A DNA stretch of 64,000 bases from Microglena sp. YARC (GCA_022414725.1 CM039462.1:37028956-37092955); one strand, 5' to 3'. Positions 23,594-34,810 are shown, counted from the first letter of the stretch. Program-made: numbers and translations. Notes: generated from the sequence alone by a model not told the origin.

Positions 23594-24188
23594 GAAGAGG
23601 AGGACGAGGAGGGGGGGGGGAGGAGGAGGAGTAAGATGTTTGACACATAGCCGTTTTTTTGCTAAATGAATTATACTTACGATTTTTATTGTAAGATGTA
23701 AAAGCTGAATTCTGCCTGCCGACTTATAACCGTCCGCTTTCCCTTTATTTCTTACAATTATAATTGTAAGACACGAATTGATGTTAACACCTTTTGTTAC
23801 AAAATATGGCATTTCAACGTTGTAAGACATTCGCAATCTGTACGTTTCTCCGTCTTTCAAGCTCATTTCAAGCATATTTTGTCAAAATTGACTACAATCT
23901 TACGATTTTTATCGTAAGATTGCATTTGGAAAGCATCAAAAGACCCCCAAAAAGTGATTGTAAGATTGGAAATCCGTTGGGAAGCAGGAACGCCCATTAT
24001 TTGTCTAGTGTATGTTTATATGTAAGCCTGGCCCTAACGAAGTCGTAGACCCTGGCTTTGGACCCTCTCCCAATGTTTCCATGGCAATTTTCTGCACCGC
24101 TTGTACAATCTGGTCCAATATGCTTTTGTTCTGATGATTCATTTTGGTGTGAAACAGGTCACCTATGTACAATCTGGTCTGATATGCC
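23594..24188. other. Non-coding region between the two gene blocks
   Basis: Apart from the AT-type palindromes there is no gene. Around 24,000 the sequence changes character, and TGTACAATCTGGTC occurs twice (24,103 and 24,167). The right edge of any mobile unit containing the divergent genes should lie in this interval. Confidence 0.4.
23676..23970. repeat. AT-type palindromes downstream of the transposase-like gene
   Basis: Three 20-bp palindromes with 8-bp arms and 4-bp centres occur: CTTACGATTTTTATTGTAAG (23,676-23,695), CTTACAATTATAATTGTAAG (23,751-23,770) and CTTACGATTTTTATCGTAAG (23,899-23,918). A half copy, GATTGTAAGATTGG, lies at about 23,957. The geometry equals that of the CTCCCGAT...ATCGGGAG family, but the arms differ. 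Confidence 0.8.
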
Positions 24189-24355
24189 CTACGGCAGCCT
24201 GCACCCTGTTCAGGTTGTTAATCACCCACATGTTAAACACCCTGTTCAGGTTGTTAAACAACAAATGATGTACAAAAACACCTTAACAACCTGACCAACA
24301 AAAACACCACAAAAAACACTGTTTAACAACCTGAACAGGGTGCAGGCTGCCGTAG
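24189..24355. repeat. Foldback (inverted repeat) of 167 bp
   Basis: The 32-nt arms 24,189-24,220 and 24,324-24,355 are exact inverse complements (CTACGGCAGCCTGCACCCTG and onward). An extra copy of the inner part, CACCCTGTTCAGGTTGTTAA, lies at about 24,238. The size and structure suit a MITE-like foldback element. Confidence 0.75.
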
Positions 24356-24524
24356 GAATGATTTGGTATGATGATGCCTTTTAGTGCAAAACAGGTCACC
24401 TATTTACATACATGTACATGTCCTCCATTTGTTTCATGTTCCCGTATGGCAATCATGAGTTGGCTTGACAAACCTTCTCCCCCTACTAACTTTTCTACTT
24501 TCCCTTGCACTTTTACTTGCACAG

Positions 24525-24592
24525 GAGTTGTCAACTTTGTATCTGGAGCAGATGAAGATTGCAACGGACTTATTGGGACTGCTTGTATCTGG
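24525..24592 (+). CDS. Small exon upstream of the exon array
   Basis: Acceptor TTTTACTTGCACAG and donor GTGAGT bound a 68-nt exon that is open as VVNFVSGADEDCNGLIGTAC then IW. The Cys content and the frame to a clean donor suggest it belongs to the extracellular module gene downstream. Confidence 0.5.
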
Positions 24593-24599
24593 GTGAGTC

Positions 24600-24735
24600 A
24601 AATAAATAAATGAATACATAAATAAATAAATAATAAATAATAAATAATAAATAATAAATATAAAAAATGGTAAATGAATAAATGAATGGTAATGAATAAA
24701 TAGATGAATAAATAAATGAATAAATAAATGATACG
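24600..24735. repeat. AAAT/AATG microsatellite
   Basis: AATAAATAAATA with some AATGAATG units fills the start of the intron after exon 24,525-24,592. Confidence 0.9.
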
Positions 24736-24809
24736 CCTTATTACGCAGCATAGAGTTGAGGGCGCCAGCATGTTTGCATCACCTGCATGTGTGAGTCAAG
24801 GCAATAGCC

Positions 24810-26190
24810 TCCCTCCTAACTCCCTAACTGCCTAACTCCTAACTCCTCCCTCCCTCCCTAAACCCTCCCCAACTCCCTCCCTAACTCCCTAACTCCCTCC
24901 CTAACTCCCTCCCAACTCCCTCCCTAACTCCCTAACTCCCTAACTCCCCCCTAACTCCCTCCCTAACTCCCTAACCCTTAACTCCCTAACTCCTAACTCC
25001 TCGCTCCCTCCCTCCCTCCCTAAACTTCCTCCCGACTCCCTCCCTAACTCCCTCCATAACTCCCTCCCTTCCTAACTCCCTCCATAACTCCATAACTCCA
25101 TAACTCCCTCCCTCCCTGCATAACTCCATAACTCCATAACTCCGTAACTCCATAACTCCCTCCCTCCATAAATCCTTCCTCCCTCCATAACTCCTCCATA
25201 ACTCCCTCCCTCCCTCCTCCCTCCCTCCCTCCCTCCCTCCCTCCATCCTCCCTCCCTCCCTCCATCCCTCATAACTCCATAACTCCATAACTCCCTCCAT
25301 AACTCCCTCCATAACTCCCTCCCTCCCCCCCTCCCTCCTCCCTCCCTCCATCCCTCCATAACTCCATAACTCCATAACTCCCTCCATAACTCCCTCCCTC
25401 CCTCCTCTCCTCCCACCGCTCCCTCCCTCCATAACTCCCTCCATAACTCCCTCCATAACTCCCTCCATAACTCCCTCCATAATAACTCCCTCCATAACTC
25501 CTCCATATCCTCCCTCCATACACTCCCTCCATAACTCCCTCCATAACTCCCTCCATAACTCCTCCCTCCCTCCATAACTCCTCCATAACTCCCTCCCTCC
25601 TCCATAACTCCCTCCCTCCATAACTCCCTCCATAAATCCTCCATAACTCCCTCCCTCCTCCATAACTCCCTCCATAACTCCCTCCATAACTCCCTCCATA
25701 ACTCCTCCATAACTCCATAAATCCAGAAACTCCATAACTCCCATAACTCCGTAACTCCCATAAACTCCCTCCAATAACTCCTCCATAACTCCATAAATCC
25801 ATAACTCCATAACTCCATAACTCCGTAACTCCATAACTCCCTCCATAACTCCATAAATCCATAACTCCATAACTCCATAACTCCCTCCATAACTCCCTCC
25901 ATAACTCCATAAATCCAGAACTCCATAACTCCATAACTCCGTAACCCCATAACTCCCTCCATAACTCCCTCCATAACTCCATAACTCCATAACTCCATAA
26001 CTCCATAACTCCGTAACTCCATAACTCCCTCCATAACTCCCTCCATAACTCCCTCCATAACTCCATAAATCCATAACTCCATAACTCCATAACTCCGTAA
26101 CTCCATAACTCCCTTCATAACTCCCTCCATAACTCCATAAATCCATAACTCCATAACTCCATAACTCCGTAACTCCATAACTCCCTCCAT
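24810..26190. repeat. CTCCATAA / CTCCCTAA satellite
   Basis: The region is made of CTCCCTCCATAACTCCATAA units with variable numbers of each. The minus-strand frames of up to 413 residues reading MELWSYGVMEGV are an artefact of the satellite and not a gene. Confidence 0.95.
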
Positions 26191-26259
26191 TATTCCCTCC
26201 CACCCTAACTCATCTTCCCTCCCCTCTGTTTGACTGAACTTGTTAAGCGATTTTGGCAG

Positions 26260-26317
26260 GCAGAAGAAAAGGCAAGCTTTATGGATCTTAACATTACTCT
26301 TACCTTTTCTCACTTAT
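26260..26317 (+). CDS. Possible small exon
   Basis: Acceptor GCGATTTTGGCAG is followed by an open AEEKASFMDLNITLTFSHL and a weak donor GTAATG. It fits between the satellite and the exon array but lacks independent support. Confidence 0.3.
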
Positions 26318-26339
26318 GTAATGCTGCCTTAATATTGCC

Positions 26340-26650
26340 AATTGTTACAAAAAACAACGAACAATACCAATTTACCAATAAAACCAATTTAACCTATACA
26401 CCAAATTTACGCAATGCCAACTTACCAATACCAATGTACGAATACACCAATTGACAAGTACACAAATTTACCAATACAAACATTTACCAATACACCAATT
26501 GACAATACACCTATTTACAAGTACACCAATTTACCAATACACCTATTTGCCAATACACCCATTTACGCATACCAATACTAATTTACCCAAACCCCAACTG
26601 ACCAATATCAATTTACCAATACACATACTTTCCAAATCACTAGTTTACAC
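26340..26650. repeat. Degenerate AT-rich repeat (ACCAATTTACCAATAC)
   Basis: Imperfect units of 14-18 bp containing CCAATTTACCAATACACC fill most of the intron before the first module exon. Confidence 0.75.
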
Positions 26651-26792
26651 ATAACATTGCTAATTTACTAAACTAAACTAAATCTCAAAACGCTAACACA
26701 AATGTACCAAAACAAATCTGTACCAAGATCTGCCCGAATGTTACCATTTCCCCAAAGACCTAATGTGTTGCGTCCCTCCCTTCATCCTGCAG

Positions 26793-27267
26793 AATGGAGA
26801 ATAGTGGTGGCTTTAGGTATGTGACTACTCCTACTACCCTTCTTCTTCTCCTCCCCTCTCCCCTCCCCCCACCCCTCCTCCTCCCCCTCCCTCTGGTTCC
26901 TGCTCCGTGTGCATCACCATCTCTGGCATGTGCTCCCTTGATAGCCCTCCCTATGGGACCTGTGATCAAATGAAGGACGCTGTCATGGGAGTATTTGGTA
27001 TGGGTTCCACTAGTCCTTCGTGCCCCTCAACGTGCCTTGAACATGAAGATGTTGAACTGTGCATCAGTACCAATGGCTTGACAACGGACTTAGCTCTCTC
27101 CCCTGCCATCGAAATATTCACCCAACTCAATGAAGACGTGAAACTTGACGCGCTGTTTGATCAGGCTTGCAGATTCGTCATCACAGTCACCATTACATGC
27201 GATTTCGAAATACTACTAGAGGGAGGACTAGTGTCCAGTGTCACCTTTAACAAGGACTGCTCGGTAG
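26793..27267 (+). CDS. Module exon, copy 1 (first of the array)
   Basis: The cysteine-bearing module is open from 26,907. Unlike later copies it has no GTTGCTGCAG acceptor. The nearest acceptor, TTCATCCTGCAG, is at 26,792, followed by AATGGAGAATAG and a C/T-rich stretch. The module then reads CITISGMCSLDSPPYGTCDQ and runs to KDCS before the donor. This copy may be the ancestral 5' edge of the amplification. Confidence 0.6.
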
Positions 27268-27437
27268 GTGCTTCTGCCTTTCTGACCTTCTGTCCCCTCC
27301 CTGCTCCCTCCTTCATACGTACTTCAGCCTTCCCTGCTGAATACATGCATACTCGCATCCCTTGTTTGTTTGCAATGCTTTGGTACTGCTAATCCACCCT
27401 GTCCCTGACCCAATCCTTATATATTCTGTTGCTGCAG

Positions 27438-27880
27438 CCTCCTCCCCCCCCTCCCCCCACCCCTCCTCCTCCCCCTCCCCCCACCCCCTCTCCTCCCCCT
27501 CCCCTCTGGTTCCTGCTCCGTGTGCATCACCATCTCTGGCATGTGCTCCCTTGATAGCCCTCCCTATGGGACCTGTGATCAAATGAAGGACGCTGTCATG
27601 GGAGTATTTGGTATGGGTTCCACTAGTCCTTCGTGCCCCTCAACGTGCCTTGAACATGAAGATGTTGAACTGTGCATCAGTACCAATGGCTTGAGAACGG
27701 ACTTAGCTCTCTCCCCTGCCATCGAAATCTTCACCCAACTCAATGAAGACGTGAAACTGGACGCGCTGTTTGATCAGGCTTGTGGATTCGTCATCACAGT
27801 CACCATTACATGCGATTTCGAAATACTACTAGAGGGAGGACTAGTGTCCAGTGTCACCTTTAACAAGGACTGCTCGGTAG
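27438..27880 (+). CDS. Module exon, copy 2
   Basis: Acceptor GTTGCTGCAG is at 27,437. The module is intact in frame from 27,520. It is near-identical to copy 1, with small changes such as NGLRTDLAL for NGLTTDLAL. Pro-rich linker length differs. Confidence 0.7.
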
Positions 27881-28050
27881 GTGTTTCTGCCTTTATGACC
27901 TTCTGTCCCTTCCCTGCTCCCTCCTTCATACGTACTTGAGCTTTCCCTGCTGAATACATGCATTCTCGCATCCCTTGTTTGTTTGCAATGCTTTGGTACT
28001 GCTAATCCACCCTGTCCCTAACCCTCTCCTTTTTTATTCTGTTGCTGCAG

Positions 28051-28545
28051 CCGCTCCCCCCTCCCCCCACCCCTCCTCTCCCCCTCCCCCCCTACCTCCT
28101 CCCCCCACTCCCCACCCCTCCTCCTGCACCCCTCGGGGCCCCACCCCTCCTCCTCCCCCCCCCTCTGGTTCCTGCTCCGTGTGCATCACCATCTCTGGCA
28201 TGTGCTCCCTTGATAGCCCTCCCTATGGGACCTGTGATCAAATGAAGGACGCTGTCATAATGGGAGTATTTGGTATGGGTTCCACTAGTCCTTTCGTGCC
28301 CCTCAACGTGCCTTGAACATGAGAAGATGTTGAACTGTGCATCAGTACCAATGGCTTGACAACGGACTTAGCTCTCTCCCCTGCCATCGAAATATTCACC
28401 CAACTCAATGAAGACGTGAAACTGGACGCGCTGTTTGATCAGGCTTGCAGATTCGTCATCACAGTCACCATTACATGCGATTTCGAAATACTACTAGAGG
28501 GAGGACTAGTGTCCAGTGTCACCTTTAACAAGGACTGCTCGGTAG
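28051..28545 (+). CDS. Module exon, copy 3 (frame broken)
   Basis: The borders are the same. Two extra bases in GCTGTCATAATGGGAG and further insertions (CTTTCGTGCC, ACATGAGAAGATG) break the frame, but every motif remains. The C-rich linker is the longest among copies 1-3. Confidence 0.55.
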
Positions 28546-28715
28546 GTGTTTCTGCCTTTATGACCTTCTGTCCCTTCCCTGCTCCCTCCTTCATACATAC
28601 TTGAGCTTTCCCTGCTGAATACATGCATTCTCGCATCCCTTGTTTGTTTGCAATGCTTTGGTACTGCTAATCCACCCTGTCCCTGACCCTCTCCTTTTTT
28701 ATTCTGTTGCTGCAG

Positions 28716-29199
28716 CCTCCTCCCCCCCTTCCCCCCACCCCTCCTCCTCCCCCTCCCCCCTCCCCCTCCCCCCTCCCCACCCCTCCTCCTCCCTCCCCGT
28801 CCCTCCTCCTCCCCCCTCCCTCTGGTTCCTTCTCCGTGTGCATCACCATCTCTGGCATATGCTCCTTGATAGCCCTCCCTATGGGACCTGTGATCAAGAT
28901 GAAGGACGCTGTCATGGGAGTATTTGGTATGGGTTCCACTAGTCCTTCGTGCCCCTCAACGTGCCTTGAACATGAAGATGTTGAACTGTGCATCAGTACC
29001 AATGGCTTGACAACGGACTTAGCTCTCTCCCCTGCCATCGAAATCTTCACCCAACTCAATGAAGACGTGAAACTGGACGCGCTGTTTGAATCAGGCCTTG
29101 CCAGATTCGTCATCACAGTCACCATTACATGCGATTTCGAAATACTACTAGAGGGAGGACTAGTGTCCAGTGTCACCTTTAACAAGGACTGCTCGGTAG
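28716..29199 (+). CDS. Module exon, copy 4 (two small insertions)
   Basis: An extra G in GATCAAGATGAAGG and extra bases in GAATCAGGCCTTGCC partly cancel, giving LFESGLARFVITVTI instead of LFDQACRFVITVTI. The net frame is open to the donor. Confidence 0.6.
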
Positions 29200-29369
29200 G
29201 TGTTTCTGCCTTTATGGCCTTCTGTCCCTTCCCTGCTCCCTCCTTCATACAACCTTGAGCTTTCCCTGCTGAATACATGCATTCTCGCATCCCTTGTTTG
29301 TTTGCAATGCTTTGGTACTGCTAATCCACCCTGTCCCTGACCCTCTCCTTTTTTATTCTGTTGCTGCAG

Positions 29370-29849
29370 CCTCCTCCCCCCTTCCCCCCCCACCTCCTCC
29401 TCCCCTCCCCCCTCCTCCTCCCCCCCCTCCCCCACCCTCTCCTCCCTCCCCGTCCCCTCCTCCTCCCCCTCCCTCTGGTTCCTTCTCCGTGTGCATCACC
29501 ATCTCTGGCATATGCTCCCTTGATAGCCCTCCCTATGGGACCTGTGATCAAATGAAGGACGCTGTCATGGGAGTATTTGGTATGGGTTCCACTAGTCCTT
29601 CGTGCCCCTCAACGTGCCTTGAACATGAAGATGTTGAACTGTGCATCAGAACCAATGGCTTGACAACAGACTTAGCTCTCTCCCCTGCCATCGAAATATT
29701 CACCCAACTCAATGAAGACGTGAAACTGGACGCGCTGTTTGATCAGGCTTGCGGATTTGTCATCACAGTCACCATTACATGCGATTTCGAAATACTACTA
29801 GAGGGAGGACTAGTGTCCAGTGTCACCTTTAACAAGGACTGCTCGGTAG
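29370..29849 (+). CDS. Module exon, copy 5 (best intact copy): proline-rich linker plus cysteine module
   Basis: The best copy of the repeated exon. It begins after GTTGCTGCAG with a proline-rich linker of about 35 residues ([19 protein letters not shown], then [14 protein letters not shown]). The 115-residue module follows: SVCITISGICSLDSPPYG; TCDQMKDAVMGVFGMG; CPSTCLEHEDVELCI; EIFTQLNEDVKLDALFDQAC; FVITVTITCDFEILLEGG; and KDCS at the donor. At least seven Cys suggest disulfides and secretion. Proline-rich linkers between Cys modules are the pattern of volvocine pherophorins and related cell-wall or matrix glycoproteins; I infer an extracellular matrix role but cannot assign the family firmly. 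If the donor is AG|GTGTTT, copies join in frame through a shared split codon. Confidence 0.7.
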
Positions 29850-30019
29850 GTGTTTCTGCCTTTCTGACCTTCTGTCCCCTCCCTGCTCCCTCCTTCATAC
29901 GTACTTGAGCTTTCCCTGCTGAATACATGCATACTCGCATCCATTGTTTGTTTGCAATGCTTTGGTACTGCTAATCCACCCTGTCCCTGACCCTCTCCTT
30001 ATTTATTCTGTTGCTGCAG

Positions 30020-30508
30020 CCTCCTCCCCCCCCTCCCCACCCCTCCTCTCCCCCTCCCACCCTCCCTCCTCCCCCCCCCTCCCCCCCCCCCTCCTCCCCC
30101 TCTCCCCACCCCTCCTCCTCCCCCTCCCTCTGGTTCCTGCTCCGTGTGCATCACCATCTCTGGCATGTGCTCCCTTGATAGCCCTCCCTATGGGACCTGT
30201 GATCAAATGAAGGACGCTGTCATGGGAGTATTTGGTATGGGTTCCACTAGTCCTTCGTGCCCCTCAACGTGCCTTGAACATGAAGATGTTGAACTGTGCA
30301 TCAGTACCAATGGCTTGACAACGGACTTAGCTCTCTCCCCTGCCATCGAAATCTTCACCCAACTCAATGAAGACGTGAAACTGGACGCGCTGTTTGATCA
30401 GGCTTGCGGATTTGCGTCTCATCACAGTCACCATTACATGCGATTTCGAAATACTACTAGAGGGAGGACTAGTGTCCAGTGTCACCTTTAACAAGGACTG
30501 CTCGGTAG
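30020..30508 (+). CDS. Module exon, copy 6 (small insertion)
   Basis: The borders are intact. GCGGATTTGCGTCTCATCACAG has extra bases relative to GCGGATTCGTCATCACAG, which shifts the frame in the last third. The linker is long and rich in C runs. Confidence 0.6.
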
Positions 30509-30678
30509 GTGCTTCTGCCTTTATGACCTTCTGTCCCCTCCCTGCTCCCTCCTTCATACGTACTTGAGCTTTCCCTGCTGAATACATGCATACTCGCATC
30601 CCTTGTTTGTTTGCAATGCTTTGGTACTGCTAATCCACCCTGTCCCTGACCCTCTCCTTATTTATTCTGTTGCTGCAG

Positions 30679-31141
30679 CTCCTCCCTCCCCCCCTCCCTC
30701 CCCCTCCTCTCCCCCGCCCCACTCCTCCCTCCGATTTTCCTCCTACCGCTCCTCCTCCCCTCCCTCTGGCTCCCTGCTCCGTGTGCATCACCATCTCTGG
30801 CATGTGCTCCCTTGATAGCCCTCCCTATGGGACCTGTGATCAAATGAAGGACGCTGTCATGGGAGTATTTGGTATGGGTTCCACTAGTCCTTCGTGCCCC
30901 TCAACGTGCCTTGAACATGAAGATGTTGAACTGTGCATCAGTACCAATGGCTTGACAACGGACTTAGCTCTCTCCCCTGCCATCGAAATATTCACCCAAC
31001 TCAATGAAGACGTGAAACTGGACGCGCTGTTTGATCAGGCTTGCGGATTCGTCATCACAGTCACCATTACATGCGATTTCGAAATACTACTAGAGGGAGG
31101 ACTAGTGTCCAGTGTCACCTTCAACAAGGACTGCTCGGTAG
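30679..31141 (+). CDS. Module exon, copy 7 (intact)
   Basis: Open from the acceptor through the whole module. The linker contains SDFPPTAPPPLPLAP in place of pure Pro-Ser. The module sequence is otherwise as in copy 5. Confidence 0.7.
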
Positions 31142-31311
31142 GTGTTTCTGCCTTTATGACCTTCTGTCCCCTCCCTGCTCCCTCCTTCATACGTACTTCA
31201 GCCTTCCCTGCTGAATACATGCATACTCGCATCCCTTGTTTGTTTGCAATGCTTTGGTACTGCTAATCCACCCTGTCCCTGACCCTCTCCTTATTTATTC
31301 TGTTGCTGCAG

Positions 31312-31775
31312 CCTCCTTCCCCCCCTCCCCCCACCCCTCCTCTCCTCCCCCTCCTCCCTCCCTCCCCCCCTCCTCTTCCTCCCCCTCCTCACTCCCCCCT
31401 CCTCTGGTTCCTGCTCCGTGTGCATTCACTCTCTGGCATGTGCTCCCTTGATAGCCCTCCCTAATGGACCTGTGATCAAATGAAGGACCTGTCATGGAGT
31501 ATTTGGTATGGGTTTCCACTAGTCTTCGTGCCCCTCAACGTGCCTTGAACATGAAAGATGTTGAACTGGCAAATCAGTACCCAATGCTTGACAACGGACC
31601 TAGCGGTCTCCCCGCCATCGAAATATTCACGCCACTCTGAAGCGTGGAAAATGGAACGCGCTGTTTGATCAGGCTTGCGGATTGCATAAAACAGTCACCA
31701 TTACATGCGATTTCAGAAATACTAACTAGAGGGAGGACTAGTGTCCAGTGTCACCTTCAACAAGGACTGCTCGTA
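31312..31775 (+). pseudogene. Module exon, copy 8 (many single-base indels)
   Basis: Same order and borders, but at least ten single-base gains or losses break the frame. Substitutions are few relative to indels, which points to sequence error more than decay. Confidence 0.6.
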
Positions 31776-31942
31776 GGTGCCTTCCCTGACCTTCTGTCCT
31801 CCCTGCTCTCCTCCTTCATACGTACCTGTCGCTCCCCTGCTGAATACAGCAATACTCGCATCCCTTGTTTGTTTGCAAATGCTTTGGTACTGCTAATCCA
31901 CCCTGTCCCCTGACCCTTACCCTTTTATTCTGTTTGCTGCAG

Positions 31943-32520
31943 TCTCCTCCCCCCCCTCCCAACCACCCCTCCTCCTCCCCCTCTCCCCCCCCCCTCCTCC
32001 CCCTCCCTCTGGTCCTGTTCTGCTGTCGTGTGCATCCACCTATCTCTGCATGGTCTCACCGTTGATAGCCCTCCTATTGGTGTGATCATATGAAGGGACG
32101 CTGTCATGGGAGTATTTTGGTATGGTTCCACTGTCCTCTGCCTCAACGTGCCTTGAACATGAAGATGTTGAATTGACTGTGCATCAGTACAAATCGGCTG
32201 GAACAACGGGACTTAGCTCTCTTCCCCTGCCATCGAAATCTTCAACACAACATCAATTGAGCTTGGAAACTATTCGCGCTGTTTGCAGCTTCGGATTCGT
32301 CATCAACAGTCACCATAAATACGGACCTGACATTCAACAGGCCGCGAAAGTGAGCGTGAGGCTGCATACGTACTTCGAGCCTGCCCGGAAATATTCACCC
32401 AACTCAATGCTCGTGGCTGAAATGACTGCTCGTTTCGCTGTGATCAGGCTTTGCTTTCTTCTGCTCCACCGCGCCATTCACCATTACATGCGATTCGAAT
32501 AACTTACTAGACTTCAGGGA
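31943..32520 (+). pseudogene. Module exon, copy 9 (scrambled 3' half)
   Basis: The acceptor TTGCTGCAG and the 5' half are recognisable. From about 32,240 on, pieces of the module appear out of order (GCTGTTTGCAG, then ATATTCACCCAACTCAATGC again at 32,390). This could be misassembly or a chimera of two copies. Confidence 0.5.
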
Positions 32521-32628
32521 TCTTCCCAGCGTGTGATCATGCACTCCGCATCCCTTGTTTTGTTTTCAATGCTGTTGTAGATACTGCTTCCACCCTGAAC
32601 CCTCTCCTTATTTATTCTGTTGCTGCAG

Positions 32629-33115
32629 CCTCGCGCGCCCGCACCACCGCTCCTGCAGGCTCTGCCCCCTGCCCCCCTCCCTCCTCCCCCCCTCTCGCCA
32701 TCCAGCCCCTCCTCCTCCCCTCTCCCACCCCTCCTCCTCCCCGCTCCCTGGTTCCTTCGTGTGCATCACCATCTCTGCATGTGCTTCCTGAAGCCTCTAT
32801 GTCCTGGTGATCAAAAGAAAGAGAGCTGTATGGGAGTATTTGGATTGGGGTGTCCTGAGGATGAGAGTGGGTATATACCCTGTACAAGCGTGCCTTGCAA
32901 CATGAGTGTTGACAGACGTGCGCGTATATCAATGGTGCAACGGACTTAGCTCTCTCCCCTTGCATCGAAGAAATGCATTCGCCACCAACTAATGAGACGT
33001 GAACGGATCGTGTTTGCATGCAATGCGGATTTCATCACCCAGTAACTTAATGCGATTTCCCGAATACTACTAAGGAGGATAGTGTCAGTGTCACTTCACA
33101 AGGGAATGTCGGTAG
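32629..33115 (+). pseudogene. Module exon, copy 10 (degraded)
   Basis: The acceptor and donor (GGTAGGTGTT) are kept and the linker is rich in GC. Module motifs are recognisable but interrupted throughout. Confidence 0.5.
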
Positions 33116-33267
33116 GTGTTCTGGCCGTTTTGACCTTCTGTCCCCTCCCTAGCTCCCCTTGCATACGTTATTCAGCTTCCTGTGATTGCTACTGTTCCTG
33201 TTTGTTTGCTGCGTGGTACTGCTAATCCACCCTGTCCTGACCCTCTCCTTATTTTTCTGTTGTGCGT

Positions 33268-33567
33268 TCCTCCCCCTCCCCCCTTTCTCCCTCCTCTGGT
33301 TCCTGCTCTAAATGCTCACCTCTTCTGGATGTGCCCTGATACCTCCTATGGGACTGGATCATGAGGACGCTGTATGGGTTTTGGTATGGGTTAATAGTCT
33401 TCGTGCCTCAATACGTGCTTGAAGTGTTGAACTGTCTAGTACCATAGCTGCAAGCTCTCTCACTGCCAGAATATTACCAAATCCGTTGAAAATGGACCCC
33501 CTTGGGATTCTTCTCCCCCAGGCACCTAATAGAGGAGGACTGTGGTCTCTTCAAGGACTGTCGGTAG
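33268..33567 (+). pseudogene. Module exon, copy 11 (shrunken by deletions)
   Basis: Only about 300 bp remain of an expected 440-480, through many small deletions. The donor TCGGTAGG is present. Confidence 0.45.
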
Positions 33568-33719
33568 GCTTTGCTTTATTGCCTTCTGCCTCCTGATCCC
33601 TCCTTCTACGTAATTCAGCTTCCTGCTGAAACTGCATACGGCGTTCCTTGTTTGTTTTGCAATCTTTGGTACTGCTATCCCATGTCCCTGCCACTCTCTT
33701 ATTTATTCTGTTGCTGCAG

Positions 33720-34105
33720 CTCCTCCCCCTCCCCACCCCTCGTCTCCCGTCCCCTCCCTCCTCCCCCTCACCCTCTTCTCCCTCCCACCTCTCTCCCCTC
33801 CCTTGGTTCCTGTGTGGGCATCACCATTCTGATGTGGTCCTTGTATCTGGGCTTGATAATGGCCTGTCATGGGGTATTTTGATTATGGTTCCTGTCCTTC
33901 GGGCTCAGTGCCTTGACTTGAAGATGTTGAATGTGCTCAGTACATGGCTTGACCGGATTAGCTCTCTCCCTGTATCGAATATTACCCACCAATGAAGAGT
34001 GACTGGAGCCTGTTTGATAGGCTTTGCGGATTTCGTCTCACAGTCATACTGATTTGAGCCTAGAGGGAGGCGTAGTGTCCATGTCCCTTCACAAACTGCC
34101 CGGAG
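33720..34105 (+). pseudogene. Module exon, copy 12 (degraded)
   Basis: The acceptor GTTGCTGCAG is intact. The body is shortened by scattered deletions, and the donor is altered to CCGGAGGTGT. Confidence 0.45.
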
Positions 34106-34241
34106 GTGTGCATTTTGACCTTCTGCTGCTCCTCCTTCATGTATTCAGCCTTCCCTGTGGGAGAAGCTTACTATCCTTGTTTGGTGCAAGATTTTGGTAC
34201 TGGTGAATCTGTCATGACCCTCTCCTTTTTTTTCTGTTTAG

Positions 34242-34629
34242 TTCTCCCCCTCCTCCCCACCCTCTCTCCTCCCTCGTTCTGCTCCGTGTGCTCATCTCTG
34301 ATGTGCTCCGTGCCTCCTATGACCTGTGACAAATGAAGGACGCTGTCATGATTTGGTTATGGGTTCCACTGTCTTTGTGCCCTCAACGTGCTTGATAATG
34401 AAGAGTTGTTGACTGTGCATCAAGTACAATGGCTGACAACGGACTTAGCTCTCTCTCCCTGCCCATCGAAATATTCACCCAACTCAATGAAGACGTGAAA
34501 ACTGGACGCGCTGTTTGATCAGGGCTTGCGGATTCGTCATCACAGTCACCACCATTACATGCGATTTCGAAATACTACTAGAGGGAGGTAGTGTGTCCAG
34601 TGTCACCTTCAACAAGGACTGCTCGGTAG
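34242..34629 (+). pseudogene. Module exon, copy 13 (5' half degraded, 3' half good)
   Basis: The acceptor is altered to CTGTTTAG. From about 34,440 on the sequence again matches the intact copies almost base for base, ending CTGCTCGGTAGGTGC. Confidence 0.5.
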
Positions 34630-34810
34630 GTGCTTTCATGGTTTGCCTTTTCTGACCTTCTGTCCCCTGTCCCTGCTCCCTCCGTTCATCACGTACTTCA
34701 GCCTTCCGCTGTGAATTTCATGCATACTCGCATCCATTGTTTGTTTGCAATGCTTTGGTACTGCTAATCCACCTGTGCCCTGACCTCTCCTTATTATTCT
34801 GTTGCTGCAT

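Noticed and set aside
23456..23875. Minus-strand ORF of 139 residues over the end of the transposase-like gene
   Set aside because: It is the antisense of the Glu-rich tail (Ser/Pro/Leu runs). The plus strand gives the coherent protein.
24986..26313. Minus-strand ORFs of 273-413 residues
   Set aside because: They are translations of the CTCCATAA satellite (MELWSYGVMEGV repeats) without stops by chance of unit composition.
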